From: Juglans regia
Lineage: Eukaryota; Streptophyta; Magnoliopsida; Fagales; Juglandaceae
Direction: 5' to 3'
NCBI RefSeq assembly: GCF_001411555.2
Contig: NC_049905.1
Span: forward strand, 19,582,097 to 19,646,096
DNA length: 64,000 nt
Positions within the stretch are counted from its first letter, which is position 1. Every line of letters begins with the position of its first letter. The notes beneath the pieces were generated by a model that saw only the letters and a list, made by a program, of their open reading frames with translations, ran no database searches and was not told where the DNA came from. Made by a program: the position numbers and the translations under genes. Shown one piece after another: positions 1-16,678 of this stretch.

Positions 1-384
1 ATCCGAGCATATCCGGGACAAGCGCTTTTGGCTTACGTCCGGATAATGTGTCTCCCAATAAGAAGAGACTAGAAACCTATCCAATCTTGATCCCCCTCTA
101 CTGTTGGACCATGTGTGCAACCCCCCAACCAGAGGAAGATCAATCAAATTGAGATAAAAAATCAGCTCCGAGAAATCTGCCATGGCCCGTGACAAAGAAG
201 TAGACCCCGCCCTCTCCCAAGGAAAACATACCACATTAAAATCCCCACACACAACCCAAGGTAATTCCCAAATATAATGCACAACCGCCAGCTCCTCCCA
301 TAGCAATCGTCTATCTCTATCCCCATTAGGCCCGTACACTCCCGCAAAGGCCCACCGCCATCCATCCGCAATGTTCTTGTAAAT
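1..384 (-). mobile_element. LINE (L1-type) endonuclease-domain fragment
   Basis: Reading the minus strand from about 373 down to 1 gives one open frame with an apurinic-endonuclease-like sequence: WRWAFAGVYGPNGDRDRR, then the motif CGDFNVV, then a TWSNSRGGSRLDRFLVS stretch. These are hallmarks of the EEP endonuclease of plant L1 LINEs. The frame is open to the window edge, so the element continues to the left. It lies upstream of the first visible PYD2 exon and is probably in a PYD2 intron. Confidence 0.85.
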
Positions 385-532
385 GTAAAACATGACATTT
401 ACATTCATCATTTACATTCATAACTTACATTCGTCATTTCTCAAGGCTGCTGCATGAACTGTTATTTCAACTCATGGCCAGGGCTTCATTTTTTTCCTTC
501 AACAAATTAGCACATATTCATTATTAAAGATA

Positions 533-547
533 TGATCTATAAAAAAA
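533..547 (+). mobile_element. Ultra-short poly(A)-tailed insertion (15 nt) with 13-bp TSD
   Basis: The 15-nt segment TGATCTATAAAAAAA is bordered by two identical copies of ATTATTAAAGATA (520-532 and 548-560). The insert ends in poly(A) and resembles the last bases of LINE tails seen elsewhere in the window (CTTATAAAAAAA). The direct repeat fits a target-site duplication from LINE-type integration. A chance or slippage duplication is the alternative. Confidence 0.55.
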
Positions 548-861
548 ATTATTAAAGATACACTTTACTTCCTTGTCTTCTGGCTCAAAAAGACTGTAAG
601 TTTTGTAATTTTGGCACAGTAAATAATTTTTCTTTAGGGATAAGCTGCTTTTTGTTTGATAATCTGTGATAAATTTATATGCTTCTTAATGGAATAGTCA
701 ATATCTTTAGTTTCATGTCTTATACTAAAAGCATGGTAACTGCTTGTAGTTACCTCATTTTTCAGTAAGTCAATATTCACTTGTAGTTGACTCCCTAAAA
801 ATTTATTCCATGATGTCTCTGAAGAAATGCACCATATGATTTGACTTTGATGTCTATACAG

Positions 862-3800
862 CTGGAAGGAGAGGCAACTGCTCGAACAATTCGTTTGGCA
901 GGTTTTGTGAATACTCCTCTCTATGTAGTTCATGTAATGAGTATTGATGCTGTGGAAGAAATAGCTAGGGCTCGAAAAACAGGTCTTATTCTCCCTACAC
1001 TTTTAGATTTTTGTTTGATTTGATAAAATTATTTTGACTGCATCATCAATCTACTTTCATGGAGTATCATGTTATTGGACTGTAAAAACTGCACCTTTAC
1101 ATTTGAAATTGGGCATTTTCCTTTTTGGTGACTTATAATGTCAATTTATTTTGCTCACTCATATCTGGATATGAATGCATATGTACTTTTTTAACTCTTA
1201 GAATATGATAAAACTAATAGGAGAAAAGCTTAGATGCTTATAGCAGTTATACTGGAACCAGATAATGGCCATCTTTTAAGCATGTCAGAATGTTGAAATT
1301 GCAACAAACAGACGATGGGATTATGATCTGTTCCACTTTTTTTCCCTTTCCTATAGGCATTGCTATCCTAAAATAGCATTATGCAGTTATATATGTTGTG
1401 AGTTCTTCCAGTGTACTTGGGCTATGCCTTTTTACTTGTCTTAATAAAATTTTCTTATTCATCAAAAAAATATATGTTGTGAGTTCGGAAACAAGATGAG
1501 TACATGATATATTTTTTTTATTGGCACCGGGTGTCCAAAAACAGCGTTCCGACTAATCCCGGGGATGCATAGGCCCTCAGCAAGGAGCTTCCCTCAAGTG
1601 CACCTCGGGTAATACAATGGGAAAATCTCCTAGTCCAATGGCCCCTAGAGATTGTTTGCACCCAAGGGGATTTGAACCTTAGACCTGAGGGAGAGCATAC
1701 CCTCAAGCCCAAGGCCTTTACCACTTGAGCCAACCCCTAGGGGTTCGAGTACATGATATTAGATTTGGTCAGTCTTAAGTATTGCCCTCATGAAAATAAA
1801 TTTGTTAAGGTTTTGGCGGGTTGGGTCATATATTTGGGGTTTACTCCCTAGGGTGGGTCCAAAGCTCTCTTCAATGAAAGAAAAGCTTGTTATATGACAT
1901 GAATGCAATTTCCAAAAATTGAATGATTTAATATTAATGAGTACCATATTCCATCTCTTAACTGCCTACTTGGTGGGCTCATGTTTTTTTTTTTTGATTG
2001 CAAAAAGTGGCTGACTTGATGTCAGCATGTGGATGCTTCTACTAGCATACTTCAAAATATTTCAAATTAGAGCATATTGATCATAAGCAGGACCAGCACA
2101 TAATAGGTGTTTCTTGCTAGAGTTTCAGTTGTCATTCTTACCCTCAAAACTCTTTTGATCAATTTTTTCATGCTGTTAAGGTGGCCACGGATGATCTTTC
2201 TTAATTAATCACCAAGGTTATCTTTCGAATGCAATGAAATCTTTGGGAGAAAACAATGCATTTAGGACTTAGTAAAGGGACGTCAATTCAAATCCTGTAC
2301 TTTCAAATTAAGAGAATGCTTGTACTAGCCTGCATCTAGATGCTGATAAGATCTCGTGATATCATCATAACAACTAATAAGTGTATATTATGTTAGGAGT
2401 TACTCTAGGATTTGGCTAGAAGGAGAAGATAAGAAAAGGAGGAAATAGATTGTGTTGTACAGCGTCTTGACCAAAAGATCCATTCTTTTACTCAATCACA
2501 AGGCCTTGGTGGATGAACTATATTGCTTGGATGGTGTTAAATTATTGAGATAATTTCCAACTAACCTAAATACTTACCTAAGCGTTTTTCCAACTAATTG
2601 GGCTCAGAATTGTCTGAAGACATATCTCTCTCTCTTAAATCTTTGATAAGGTTGCCTTTACTGACTCCTATTAGTTTCTCTTTTGCCTTGCCTTCAGCCA
2701 TTTTCACAACCTTTAGGTTATATCATATTGCAATTTTTCAATTTTTCTTCCCACTAGTGTTGTCATAGCTTTTCTGCACAGGCTGAACCATCTGAAATGA
2801 TTTCCCTTCATCTTATCCTTAATTGGTGCCATCTCCACGCTTTTAAAAGTTTCTTCATGTTTTTTCTGTCTTTCATTTTGTTGTCGTGCATCCTCATCTC
2901 AAATACACATTTTTTGGACCGGGTTCAGTTGGTCACTTTCTGTTCCATAGTTCACAGTCAGCCATATAGCAGTCCAAAAAACTTTTCCTTTCAACTATCT
3001 AAACAAACTCAATAATCAAACTGTTCTCGTCAATTTTCCCTTAACAATTTTTTTCGACAATTACTTCCCTTAATAAAAAATTGATCCAACGCTAAAATTG
3101 ATTTTATTAGGGCATGAAAGAAACTTTAATGTCGGCTGTCAACATACCAGAACTGTCCTTCTCAATGTATCTCTAAAATGCATGGTCCTAAAAGGCTAAA
3201 GTTGGAAGAAATGGCAATCACGTTGATATAGACATGCATACAAGTGTGCGGAGAAATATGATAAGTGGGTTATTAAGATCCTGTGACATGTATTCTTTCC
3301 CATCCTAGCTGGTTGATTTAGTTTGTGCGCAATCTTCAAATTGGCATTTTTCATTACTAAAAGTCATAATACCCTTTTGACTGGGTAAGAGACATGCTGG
3401 GTTTGCTTGGTCTCTTGGTTTCCTCATCATAAAAAGGTCACAATTTATGCTGATCTCCTGGTGCTAATTTTTTTTCTTCTTTCTTTATGATTTATTGATT
3501 GGAGAAGATCAACTACTTGTTTTCTCAATTCAGGGCAGAGGGTTATTGGGGAGCCAATTGCTGCTGGGTTAGCCCTTGATGGTTCTGGGGTTTGGGACCC
3601 TGACTTCATCACTGCAGCAAAGCAAGAACCTGTGCTCCTTTTATTTACGGTTTATTTTGTTATTTTGTTTTTTGACCTTTTTTATACTTTCTGTGGGCTT
3701 TGACTATTCAACATTACATCCTTTCGTGTTTCAGATTTCTCATGAGCCCCCCTCTTAGGGCACCTGGACATGACAAGGCCCTTCAAGCTGCCCTTTCAAC

Positions 3801-5780
3801 AGGAGTTTTGCAGGTTTGTATCTCCTCATTAGAGAAAGTAGTTTAAACACAACAGCTGGGATTTTTGATGTCCTGGGAGCTTATGATTTCATATGAGATT
3901 TTAGAAAGGCTTCCAGGAAGAAGATGGGTGTTCTTATTATCCATTACATGGGTTTAAAAAACAGTTTTCTATGCATTCAGTCTCCAAATTTATCTGATAA
4001 CTATGTACAGTATACCCTCTAATTTGTTCAACTTTCTTTCAGTTGTCAGATGCCTAAGACTTGACCTTATTGGTTTTATGGAGATTTGAATTTGTTTCTC
4101 AGGGCACTTTAAATTGTGCAGCTTGTAGGAACCGACCATTGCTCCTGGAATTCTACACAGAAAGCCCTAGGGATGGATGATTTTCGAAAAATTCCCAATG
4201 GTGTCAATGGTGAACACACATATTGGTCTCTTAAAATTCTTTAATCATTTTTGTGGCTCTGAATAATTATTTGGGCCCAATGTTTATGTTATACTACTTT
4301 TTAATATATGTGGCCTGGGAATCTTTAGGTATTGAGGAGAGAATGCATTTGGTATGGGATATAATGGTGGTAAGTTTCAAGAAATTTCTTGCCCATTCCC
4401 TCAAAATAAGAAGATCAATATAAAATCTGTTCTAGAAATTGCTCCTTTTTCTCAGTTTCATGTATTTGTGCAGGAGTCTGGCCAAATTTCTGTCACTGAT
4501 TATGTTCGGGTAACAAGCACGGAATGGTATTCTATTGCTCTGATTATCTCTGGTTGTTTGATATCTAATCAAAATAAACTGAAAGCAAATATTATGTGTC
4601 ATGCTATCTAATCCTCATTAAGATGCCTGAAGTATGACTAAATGATCTCACCGTCTGTGATTTTTTCAGTGCTAGGATCTTCAATATTTATCCAAGAAAA
4701 GGAGCAATTCTTCCTGGATCTGATGCGGATATAATTATACTCAACCCAAACTCAAGCTTTGAAATAACTGCAAAGTCCCACCACTCCCGATCGGATACAA
4801 ATGTTTATGAAGGAAGGAGAGGAAAGGTAGTCTTTGTATCTGCTATCATTTAGAGATTAAATGGTTTTTTTTTTTCCTTATAGAGCTATAATTTGTAGAC
4901 ACACACACCAACTCCCAGATATCTAGACACGGATGTAGCCATAAATATGTTTCTGTGACTTAAAATGCCAGACATATTTCTTATTATATATTGAAATATG
5001 TCTGGCATGCAAAAGAATAGTAAATGAGGAATAGTCATTCATTAATGTTGCTTGTGAAAAATACATAATATGGTTAAGAGTTTCTGCAGAATCCTGAAAC
5101 AAATGTGGCTCCTCAATTCTTTTTTGAGTTTATAAATGAGTGTGGGACATAGGTGGATATGATTGTCACGACCTTAAATGTATACCATAAGTTTTTCAAT
5201 TATGTAAGCATTCTACAAATTAAAGGTTTGTGCTTAAGAAGGCAAGGGGTGTGAGCTATGACATATAAAGCCATTCCAGTTGATTTTTTTGAATGTCTGA
5301 TACTATAAATGTAATAATGTCCATCAAATTGCATAGAAAAATAATGGAAATGATACTTGATTTAAACCAATGTAATATTTAGTCCTAATAATACTCGATT
5401 CCGACCATCTTTTCCCCCCCACATAATTTTTATATATTTTGCTCTTCTTACGAACCTCTCTTTGGTCACTGTTAAATTCTTTGTACATGGTAGAAGTCCT
5501 CTCTCACTCTGAGATCATGCACTTTCATATATTCCATTAAAATTTTTCCTAGTCAGTTAGGTTTTAAAAGTTGACTTTATGTTCTCAGGGAAAGGTTGAA
5601 GTGACAATTGCTGGAGGAAGAATTGTTTGGGAAAATGATGAACTGAAGGTTGTTCCTGGTTCTGGAAAGTATGTAGAAATGCCACCATTCAGTTATCTGT
5701 TTGATGGAATTGACAAGTTAGATGCCAAGTATTTGTCTTCCCTCCAAGCTCCAGTAAAGAGATTTAAATCCACAGCTTAA
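862..5780 (+). CDS. PYD2: Dihydropyrimidinase, C-terminal half (5' end outside window)
   Basis: Dihydropyrimidinase opens the ring of dihydrouracil and dihydrothymine, the second step of reductive pyrimidine breakdown (amidohydrolase superfamily). Eight exons join in frame to give the last 272 residues: 862-982, 3534-3621, 3735-3813, 4122-4209, 4329-4369, 4474-4526, 4670-4826 and 5589-5780 (stop TAA). Diagnostic stretches are [53 protein letters not shown] and the C-terminal VKRFKSTA. The His in VVHVMS and the Asp in GTDHC are likely metal ligands by family comparison. The family is about 520-540 aa, so roughly the first half, with the HxH site, lies to the left. The intron after 3621 needs a GC donor. 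The first visible intron (983-3533) carries a LINE tail and a SINE. The neighbour SF3B6 is on the same strand 2.8 kb downstream. Confidence 0.93.
1406..1469 (+). mobile_element. Severely 5'-truncated LINE tail (64 nt) with 17-bp TSD
   Basis: The insert reads from TTCCAGTGTACTTGGGC to a run of A and matches the 3' end of the larger LINE at 30277-31539 (TGTACTTGGGCTATGCCT, then TTATTCAT). It is flanked by the direct repeat ATATATGTTGTGAGTTC at 1389-1405 and 1470-1486. It sits in a PYD2 intron. Confidence 0.85.
1511..1746 (-). mobile_element. tRNA-derived SINE, full length, 13-bp TSD
   Basis: On the minus strand the element starts near 1746 with a tRNA-like head: an A-box-like TTGGCTCAAGTGG and, about 40 nt on, the B-box GGTTCAAATCC. 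A tRNA-unrelated body follows, ending in CCGGTGCCAATAAAAAAAA. Identical direct repeats GAGTACATGATAT lie at 1498-1510 and 1747-1759, so both ends are defined. The element is about 236 bp, the usual size for plant SINEs. It is not a tRNA gene: no acceptor-stem closure or anticodon arm can be formed, and the body is far too long. It lies in a PYD2 intron. Confidence 0.85.
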
Positions 5781-7769
5781 ACTCATGTTTATTACCTCAA
5801 CGATATTTAGTTTTTCATGGAGGAACAAGAATACATGATGCTCAAGTATACATGGTCTTGAGTGAATTTGTATGAAATAAAGATGAAGGAGGTCATGCTC
5901 CTGCCACCATCTCACTGTCTAATTTAATGGAATTATTTTATACTGTTTTCTAATTATGTTAGTCTCTGTTTTTTTTCCTTCGAGTCTGAAGAGCTAAAAA
6001 GCTGTGCAAACTCAAAAAGAGGTAGTAAATGGCATATGCAGAACACTTTGAAGGTTACAGAATATTTAGGCCAAAGAAAAAGAAAGGAAAGATTGCAGAT
6101 TTTATTGCTTATGCTTTTATTGATGAACGTGTGCCATCTATATATTTACGAGTAATGTTAGGTACAAGTCTCAAATGTATAAGCCATGTACAAGCTTTTT
6201 GTAAAAATATGGATCCCATTAAGAAAAAGTGAGTTTTTCACACTTTTTCATGGTGGGGTCATCTTTTTTTTAAAGAGCTTGCGTGAAACTTGTGCATTTG
6301 GGGTTTTTATATATCAGAACTCGAAATTTAGCATAAGGGTGCAAGATATTGACAATGAGTGGGTTGGGTTCTTAGAAAATCAGAGCCTAATACAGCAATT
6401 GATATAGGTCAGAATCTTCTGAGGATTGATTTACTATCATTCTTCATCTTTCTACAACAATCAGAAATTTATCTATCATTACTTCATTTACTTGTTATGG
6501 CATGCAGTACCATGTAATATCAATATGCATTGACCCAGGGGATATGGACCAAAACAAGGTCTAACATTTGCCAAAATGAGAAAAAACACATTCCCTCTAA
6601 ACCAATCCAAGATTATTTAAATTGCCTTAATTTGGCAGGGTCATCGTGAATCTCTTTGGACAACCTAATTAAAAGTTTACCTCTTAGAACATTCTTATTG
6701 GATTAGTTAAAAATTAAATCCAATGAAAATTTAGCTATTAAGTTATAAAATAGCTCACATTGAAATAGTTATGTTTCAAATATTTAGAATATAGCTACAG
6801 TAATATCTAAAATAATTTTCAAATTTGAAAGGAATTATTCATTCATCAAATCTATTTTATATTCTTTTTTTCTCTCTCCTTTTAATATCAATTATTTCTC
6901 TCTCCATTTTAAATAACAATTGAAAAAATATAATTAGAATACAATTACTAATTAATATATAATATTATGAATAGTAAAATATGATAAAATAAAATAAATT
7001 CATAATTAAAAAAATTAAAATTTTTTCAAAATTATTAATTATTCATTACTATATAATGAATAAATGGATAATCAAATGTGGAGATTTGATGTGAATAGTC
7101 AAAGTTAAATTCATCTTATATTATTTTATTGTCATATAATGAAAAAATGGCTATTCCAATGTAGAAACTTATGTGAATGTAATAGTTAAATGTTAAATTC
7201 ATCTTACATTCATCATGCTCAGGTGTTTTGTCCTTTCAAATGTTTTCTGGCATTGATGAGAGAGAATATTTTAGAATTCAAGAGTTTGTTAGGATCGAGG
7301 GACGTTGGGGAATGAACTGAGATGATAACTCGGTAAATAGTAGTGAATTAATTTGAGATCAGATATTTTATTAGATTTTGAAAAATGAGAGATAAAAAGT
7401 TGATAAAAAATATTATAAAGTGAAAATATTATTAAAATATTATTTTTTAATATTATTTCTATTTTAAAATTTGAAAAAATTATATTATTTTTTGTATTTT
7501 ATTTAAAAGTTTGAAAAAATTATAATGATTAGATAAAAAAGTTAAAAATTTAAAAATAAAAAATATTTATGTTTAAGTGATGTATGGAAATGAAATTATA
7601 AAAATTTTTAAGATGAAATGAAATGAAATTATTTGTATTTCCAAACAAATCCTCATAAAGTTATTCTCTATGCTCAATGTGTTAACTTAAAAAATAATAA
7701 TATTTTTTATTTTAAATCTTGTCATTACTAATTATTAGTGATTTTATATATCACTTGTCTATTGCCGAG

Positions 7770-7835
7770 GATCTGTGCATACTTAAAAGAAATTAGTCGG
7801 ATGCTATTCTCGAGCATCCAGTGCCAATAAAAATA
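7770..7835 (+). mobile_element. Diverged SINE 3'-end fragment
   Basis: The string ATTAGTCGG, a short palindrome-like stretch and CCAGTGCCAATAAAAATA match the end of the SINE at 1511-1746 (ATTAGTCGG, then CCGGTGCCAATAAAAAAA). The tRNA-like head is absent. No TSD was found. Confidence 0.55.
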
Positions 7836-8218
7836 TATCACTCGTATGAAGAATATATCTATACAATATATTTTATACTACATATTATAAAATACGAATA
7901 TTTTTATAAAATAATATTGTTTTTATAAAATAATTTATAAAAATATCATTCTTTTTAAAATATTGTTACGTAAAATCTTGTAAAAAATAATGTGTTTATC
8001 ATTTTTCCATCTTAATATAGCCACTAAGTTTAGTAGATACGATAAAAAGTTAAGAAATGATATTTATAATTGTGAACTGTATAATTGTTACATAATTATT
8101 TTAAAAAAATAAATAAATATAAAATTTACATAAAAAAATAATTTTTTAATAATAAATTTTATTATTTTAAAATAATTACGCGATATCCGCTCTATGACGT
8201 TACGTGTTATCAAATTTA

Positions 8219-8410
8219 GGTTGTGTTTGAATGTTGAAGTGAGTTGAATTGAGTTGAGTTGAGTTGAGTTGAGATGATAAAATATTATTAGAATATTATT
8301 TTTTAATATTATTATTATTTTTAGAATTTGAAAAAGTTAAATTATTTATTATATTTTGTATTGAAATTTAAAAAAATTATAATGATGAGTTGAGAGGAGT
8401 TCATCAACCA
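8219..8410. repeat. MITE-like element, GATGAG-rich family
   Basis: This copy begins with GGTTGTGTTTGAATG, continues with GAGTTGAG tandem runs and the shared core ATATTATTAGAATATTATTTTTTAAT, and ends near AATGATGAGTTGAGAG. It shares this core with the copies at 13237-13456, 44544-44729, 53920-54070 and 54305-54480. It stops about 190 bp before the SF3B6 ATG, so it is promoter-proximal. The right end is degraded. Confidence 0.6.
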
Positions 8411-8599
8411 GAGATCATTTTCTGGGGTAATCTTGTAAATAGACTAGCATGTAGAGGACAGGTTTGTCCGCTTAGGTAAATGAGTCGGTGATGGACGGAT
8501 CGAGGATTCATGGATTAAAGAGTAGAGAGAGGGTTATCGCGAAAAACACTTTCCCACATTTTCTCACTGTCCAAACAAGCTAGCCACTTCAATTCGAGC

Positions 8600-8971
8600 A
8601 TGGCCACTATCAGCCTGCGGAAGGCGAACACGCGGCTGCCGCCGGAGGTGAACCGCGTGCTGTACGTGCGGAACCTGCCGTTCAACATATCGAGCGAGGA
8701 GATGTATGACATCTTCGGGAAGTACGGGGCGATACGGCAGATAAGGGTGGGGACGAGTAAGGACACACGCGGCACGGCCTTCGTGGTCTACGAGGACATC
8801 TATGATGCCAAGACCGCCGTGGACCACCTCTCCGGCTTCAACGTCGCCAACCGGTACCTCATCGTGCTCTACTACCAGCAGGCCAAGATGAGCAAGAAGT
8901 TCGACCACAAGAAGAAGGAGGAAGAGATCACCAAGCTCCAGGAGAAGTACGGTCTCTCCAAAGATAAGTAG
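8600..8971 (+). CDS. SF3B6: Splicing factor 3B subunit 6 (p14), RRM protein
   Basis: p14 is the SF3b component of the U2 snRNP that contacts the branch-point adenosine and SF3B1; it acts in the nucleus. The 123-aa protein is a single RRM with RNP2 (LYVRNL, about residues 21-26) and RNP1 (RGTAFVVY, about 57-64), followed by the basic tail [15 protein letters not shown]. Length and sequence match the family along its whole length. The gene is intronless and GC-richer than its surroundings. The start is the first ATG of the frame, and an in-frame start gives the conserved N-terminus directly. The long antisense frames over it are shadows. Confidence 0.96.
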   Translation: MATISLRKANTRLPPEVNRVLYVRNLPFNISSEEMYDIFGKYGAIRQIRVGTSKDTRGTAFVVYEDIYDAKTAVDHLSGFNVANRYLIVLYYQQAKMSKKFDHKKKEEEITKLQEKYGLSKDK

Positions 8972-11442
8972 TAGGAATCGTAGATGGAAGATGATGTTCC
9001 ATTAATTAGGGTTAGAATATATTCCAAAGATGTCGTATTTCTTCGGTACTCTGAATCTAAGAGTTTTTTCTATTCGTGATGTTCGGGCGTTGTTGGTTTG
9101 TGAACTCGGATTTATGGCACTGATTTTTTAGATATTATTTAACTATTGAGTTTCTTTGTTTTTTGTGAAATCATTGGAACTGATTGGATGGAATAGCCTC
9201 AATAAGTGGTAGATTATGACTTCAAAGTTCTTCTGTTCGTATTTCTAAATCAATTTGGGATGTTGTATAGCGAAGTTTATATGGCGGGACTAACCGTGGG
9301 AATAACTAGAAGAGTTTTGTGAGTTTTGCATTATTAAATGGGGAAGATGTTGTGCGCAGAGTTTTCAACTAACATATGGTTTTGAATTACTTCAATTTGA
9401 ATGTTTATGGTTTGGAATTTCTTATATGATCTTGCACTAGTACGCGAATTGAATTGTTTGAGGCAATTTGTGCAATCAATTTGTAGGATTTATTCAAAAT
9501 CTCAGTATTAGATTATTTAATTACAGTTTGAGAACCTTAAGTTATGTGGCGATCTGGGTTTAATGCTGAAGAAATCCTACCGAAAGTCCAATTGAAGCTG
9601 TCAGGCTTCTACTGTGTGCTAATCATACATGCATGGTGAAGAATATAGTAATTCTAGTTTGAATTATGTGCAGGGGCTAGACTAATCCTCGAATCAGTCT
9701 ACACTTGAAGTTTATAGTGGTATTGTAGTTTGCTTTTTGACTTCTAATATTATATATTTAGTATTCAAATCAATATGTACATTGGAAGGCATGAATCATT
9801 CCCTTCTGCTGACCTATATTAGTAATGTCTGGTTAAAAGAATTGAAATTGCAAAGGGATGCTCTAAAAAAACCAAGGTAGCTTGATGAGTTGCTAAGTAG
9901 CTTACCTTGATTTGATAGGTTTCCAGAGGGTTTCTTTTTCCTTCCATTAATGACTCAGAATGTTCAATTAGTTGTCCCCCCTTACGTTTCTAAGTGAAAT
10001 CAGGATCTGTACAGATTTGAAAGTGTCTTGCCAGTGTTATTTTTATATTTGTGTCTCTTAGAGACTTTGTACAATGAGGTGAAAGTGTGGCTTTTGGGTT
10101 TTGCAAATGTCTGGAAAATCAAATTAAATGACTTTTAGGATGGAGAATCTTCTTTATCCGATAGAAGAATAGGTGGGAAAACCCCACAAAGGAGTAGATA
10201 AAGTGGGTGAAGTGTGAAAGTAAATTATCCTACAACACCCCCCAAACCAAAAAAAAAATTAAAAATAATAATTCCTGTCTCCTTGGTGGTACCAAATAAA
10301 TGCTTTAGGAGAAGGATTCTACTGATCTACAAAAAGCAGGTCTGATCCTTTGGCTGCGATCTTCCCCTGTATGTAGCTATGACTATTTGGGTGAGTCTTT
10401 GATACTATCTCGTACTTTGTAGTTTGCAGGTAATGGAACGGTAGTCACATTATAATGGATTGTACACATTCTGCTCAGGAGTGTCTAATAGATGCAGGAA
10501 CTGCAGTACATTATGCCCTGAAATGTGACAACTGCATTTTATGAATGGCACTACACCTCTGGTCTTTGGGTATCTTGGGTCCAAATCTGGGGGTTCTATC
10601 CTATTTCAACTAATAACCTACTTCCCTGTCAACTTGGATTATTTTTTCCATCTATCTTAATTGTCTATTCATAGTCTTTCTTTGAGCTTACCGCTCAGAA
10701 AACTAGTCCTCCCTGGTTATTCATTGTTTTTCCCAGTTTGCTCTTCGGTTAATTATTGTATTCCGAGTCTCGACAATCTAATGGACTAAAGCCACTATAG
10801 CCTAGCATTATTGTGACTTACACACTAGGGCCTCCAATGGTGCTAATAAAGAATTACAAGTTGGAAGTAGAGAACTACTATTAGGCTATTTGAAGTTTCA
10901 TGTTTGTCATCTTTAGTCACACTAGTTGATATGATACATTTAAATGTTTTCATTGGTCAAGCACTTGAATGAAAAAGCCACTTAAAATATGATACACCAA
11001 TTTAAGTGGATGTGTCATGATAAAATTCAGGATGAAGAATAACTTCTTTCTATTAAGAAATGTGACTGCAAGAATATTTCTTTAATGCTTAGTTTGAACT
11101 GGACTAGGAAAAAAAACTCCGAAATTCATAACACTTGACACCCTCACCAATATATTTACTCTTGAGCCACTGCTCACTTGCATGAAAGCACTTGACACCC
11201 TCAACAATATATTTTACTCTTAAGCCACTGCTCGCTCACTTTTATCAACTCCCCATATTCCTCGTCATGACACATTTAATCTACATAAGTTTCCATGAAA
11301 TTTACACACATATATAGGAAATTTCACCCACTTGTTTCTCTAAAACATGAAAGCACTGGGGTGAAAAATGATTCCTCTTATCTTCTTCTCCTTTTCTTTC
11401 TGAACTTTTTGCCCACCATGCATATCATGCACCACTATATAA
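8972..11442. other. SF3B6-CPK intergenic region
   Basis: I see no gene in this 2.5 kb. It holds the SF3B6 3' flank and the CPK 3' flank. One short tandem duplication of about 57 bp lies at 11132-11246 (shared start CACTTGACACCCTCA). No transposable element with clear ends was recognised. Confidence 0.5.
11132..11246. repeat. Tandem duplication, ~57-bp unit x2
   Basis: Two diverged copies both begin CACTTGACACCCTCA and continue CAATATAT, ACTCTT, GCCACTGCTC. The second copy starts 57 bp after the first. It lies in the CPK 3' flank. Confidence 0.7.
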
Positions 11443-15567
<4,125 letters not shown>

Positions 15568-16261
15568 GCCGGAAGGGGGAGATCAGAGAGAGAGAGAGAG
15601 AGAGAGTCAGGCTCAGAAAAATGGCAAGTGATCAGGAAATATTAATTATTGGGTTTTGGAGGGTTGAAGAAGAATGCTTGGCTAGAAAGAAAGAGAGAGA
15701 GAAGGAGAGAAAGTGTGTCTGCATGTGCGTGGGAAAGAGCAAGCTAGAGGGTACATAGATAGCTAAGCTTGGATTATTATTGTTGATGGCGAGGGATTGT
15801 AGGGGTCCTGTTGGGTGTTTTGTTTTCAAGGGTACGTACGTACGTACGTTTGAAAGAGTCTTTTACGTTTGGGCTGTCTGAGACGTGTGCATGGAGTCTT
15901 ACATGAGTTTTGTTCCTTTTCTCTTTATAATTGGCGACAAAGGATTCAGAGGATTTCTCGCATGTTGTCTGTTAGAGGTTGGGTACAACAGCCTATATGC
16001 AAGGGTGATCAAGTTGGCAACTACCTACCTAGTTTACTTTAGGTTGTCTCTGAACATGAGGGCTATTTAGAGAAATTATTAGACATTAATTTTGAGTTAA
16101 ATTCAGATTAATTAAATTGATTACCATTTTGATTTCATTTATTTAGGCAAGGGTTAATAACATGTATTATTGAAAGAAAAAAAATTAACTTATCGATCGA
16201 TAATGATTGTTGTTATGTGATATTTGCAACATATGAGCGACGAAGAAAATACTAAAACATA

Positions 16262-16678
16262 AGTGTATTTATCATGATAAATAGAGGTGTTTGCAATGAA
16301 AAAAATCCCATCCCAAATAGTAATATGTGTTGTAGTTTAGATGGTATTAATTTCTCTATAGTTCATCAATATAAAGAGGCGAATTTGGTTGTAGATTTTT
16401 TAGCACGATGCGGGGAGGAAGGCCTAACGATGAGATTTGAGGTCCTAGATTTACTTCCTAGATTAGTGAGAGATTGGGTTTGCGAAATTTTCGGACATGG
16501 TAGTTGCTAGTTTTTTTCTACTTGATTGGTTGGATAGGGTTTCCGTGCGAGTATTTTTTATTAGTTGTTTTTTTTGGTTGGTTATGGGTGCATGTATAAG
16601 GTATTTCTTCTGTCATAAGTGAAGATTTTTCAATAAAGTTCAGGTTCTGTCATCCTTCATTAAAAAAAAAAAAAAAAA
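16262..16678 (+). mobile_element. LINE 3' end with RNase H-like C-terminus and poly(A)
   Basis: A short open frame contains VHQYKEANLVVDFLARCGEEG, like the C-terminal HxxREAN...D.LA motif of the RNase H (RVT_3) domain that ends many plant LINE ORF2 proteins. A 3' UTR with AATAAA and a 17-A tail (about 16661-16677) follows. The copy is 5'-truncated. It belongs to a different LINE group from the zf-RVT-ending copies in KEG. Confidence 0.7.

Larger units (their letters stand above)
5781..8599. other. PYD2-SF3B6 intergenic region, AT-rich
   Basis: A canonical AATAAA poly(A) signal lies at 5876-5881, about 95 nt after the PYD2 stop. No gene is seen in the rest. From about 6660 to 8420 the DNA is very AT-rich and holds MITE-like material: copies of the GATGAG-rich family at about 7340-7660 and 8219-8410, an AT-rich dispersed repeat at about 8036-8185, and a SINE tail at about 7770-7835. 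Confidence 0.6.

Noticed and set aside
1525..1746. Possible tRNA gene (B-box GGTTCAAATCC on the minus strand)
   Set aside because: No closed acceptor stem or anticodon arm is present. The body, A-tail and TSD show it is a SINE.
8564..8908. 114-codon minus-strand frame over SF3B6
   Set aside because: It is antisense to a fully conserved RRM gene and has no domain of its own.
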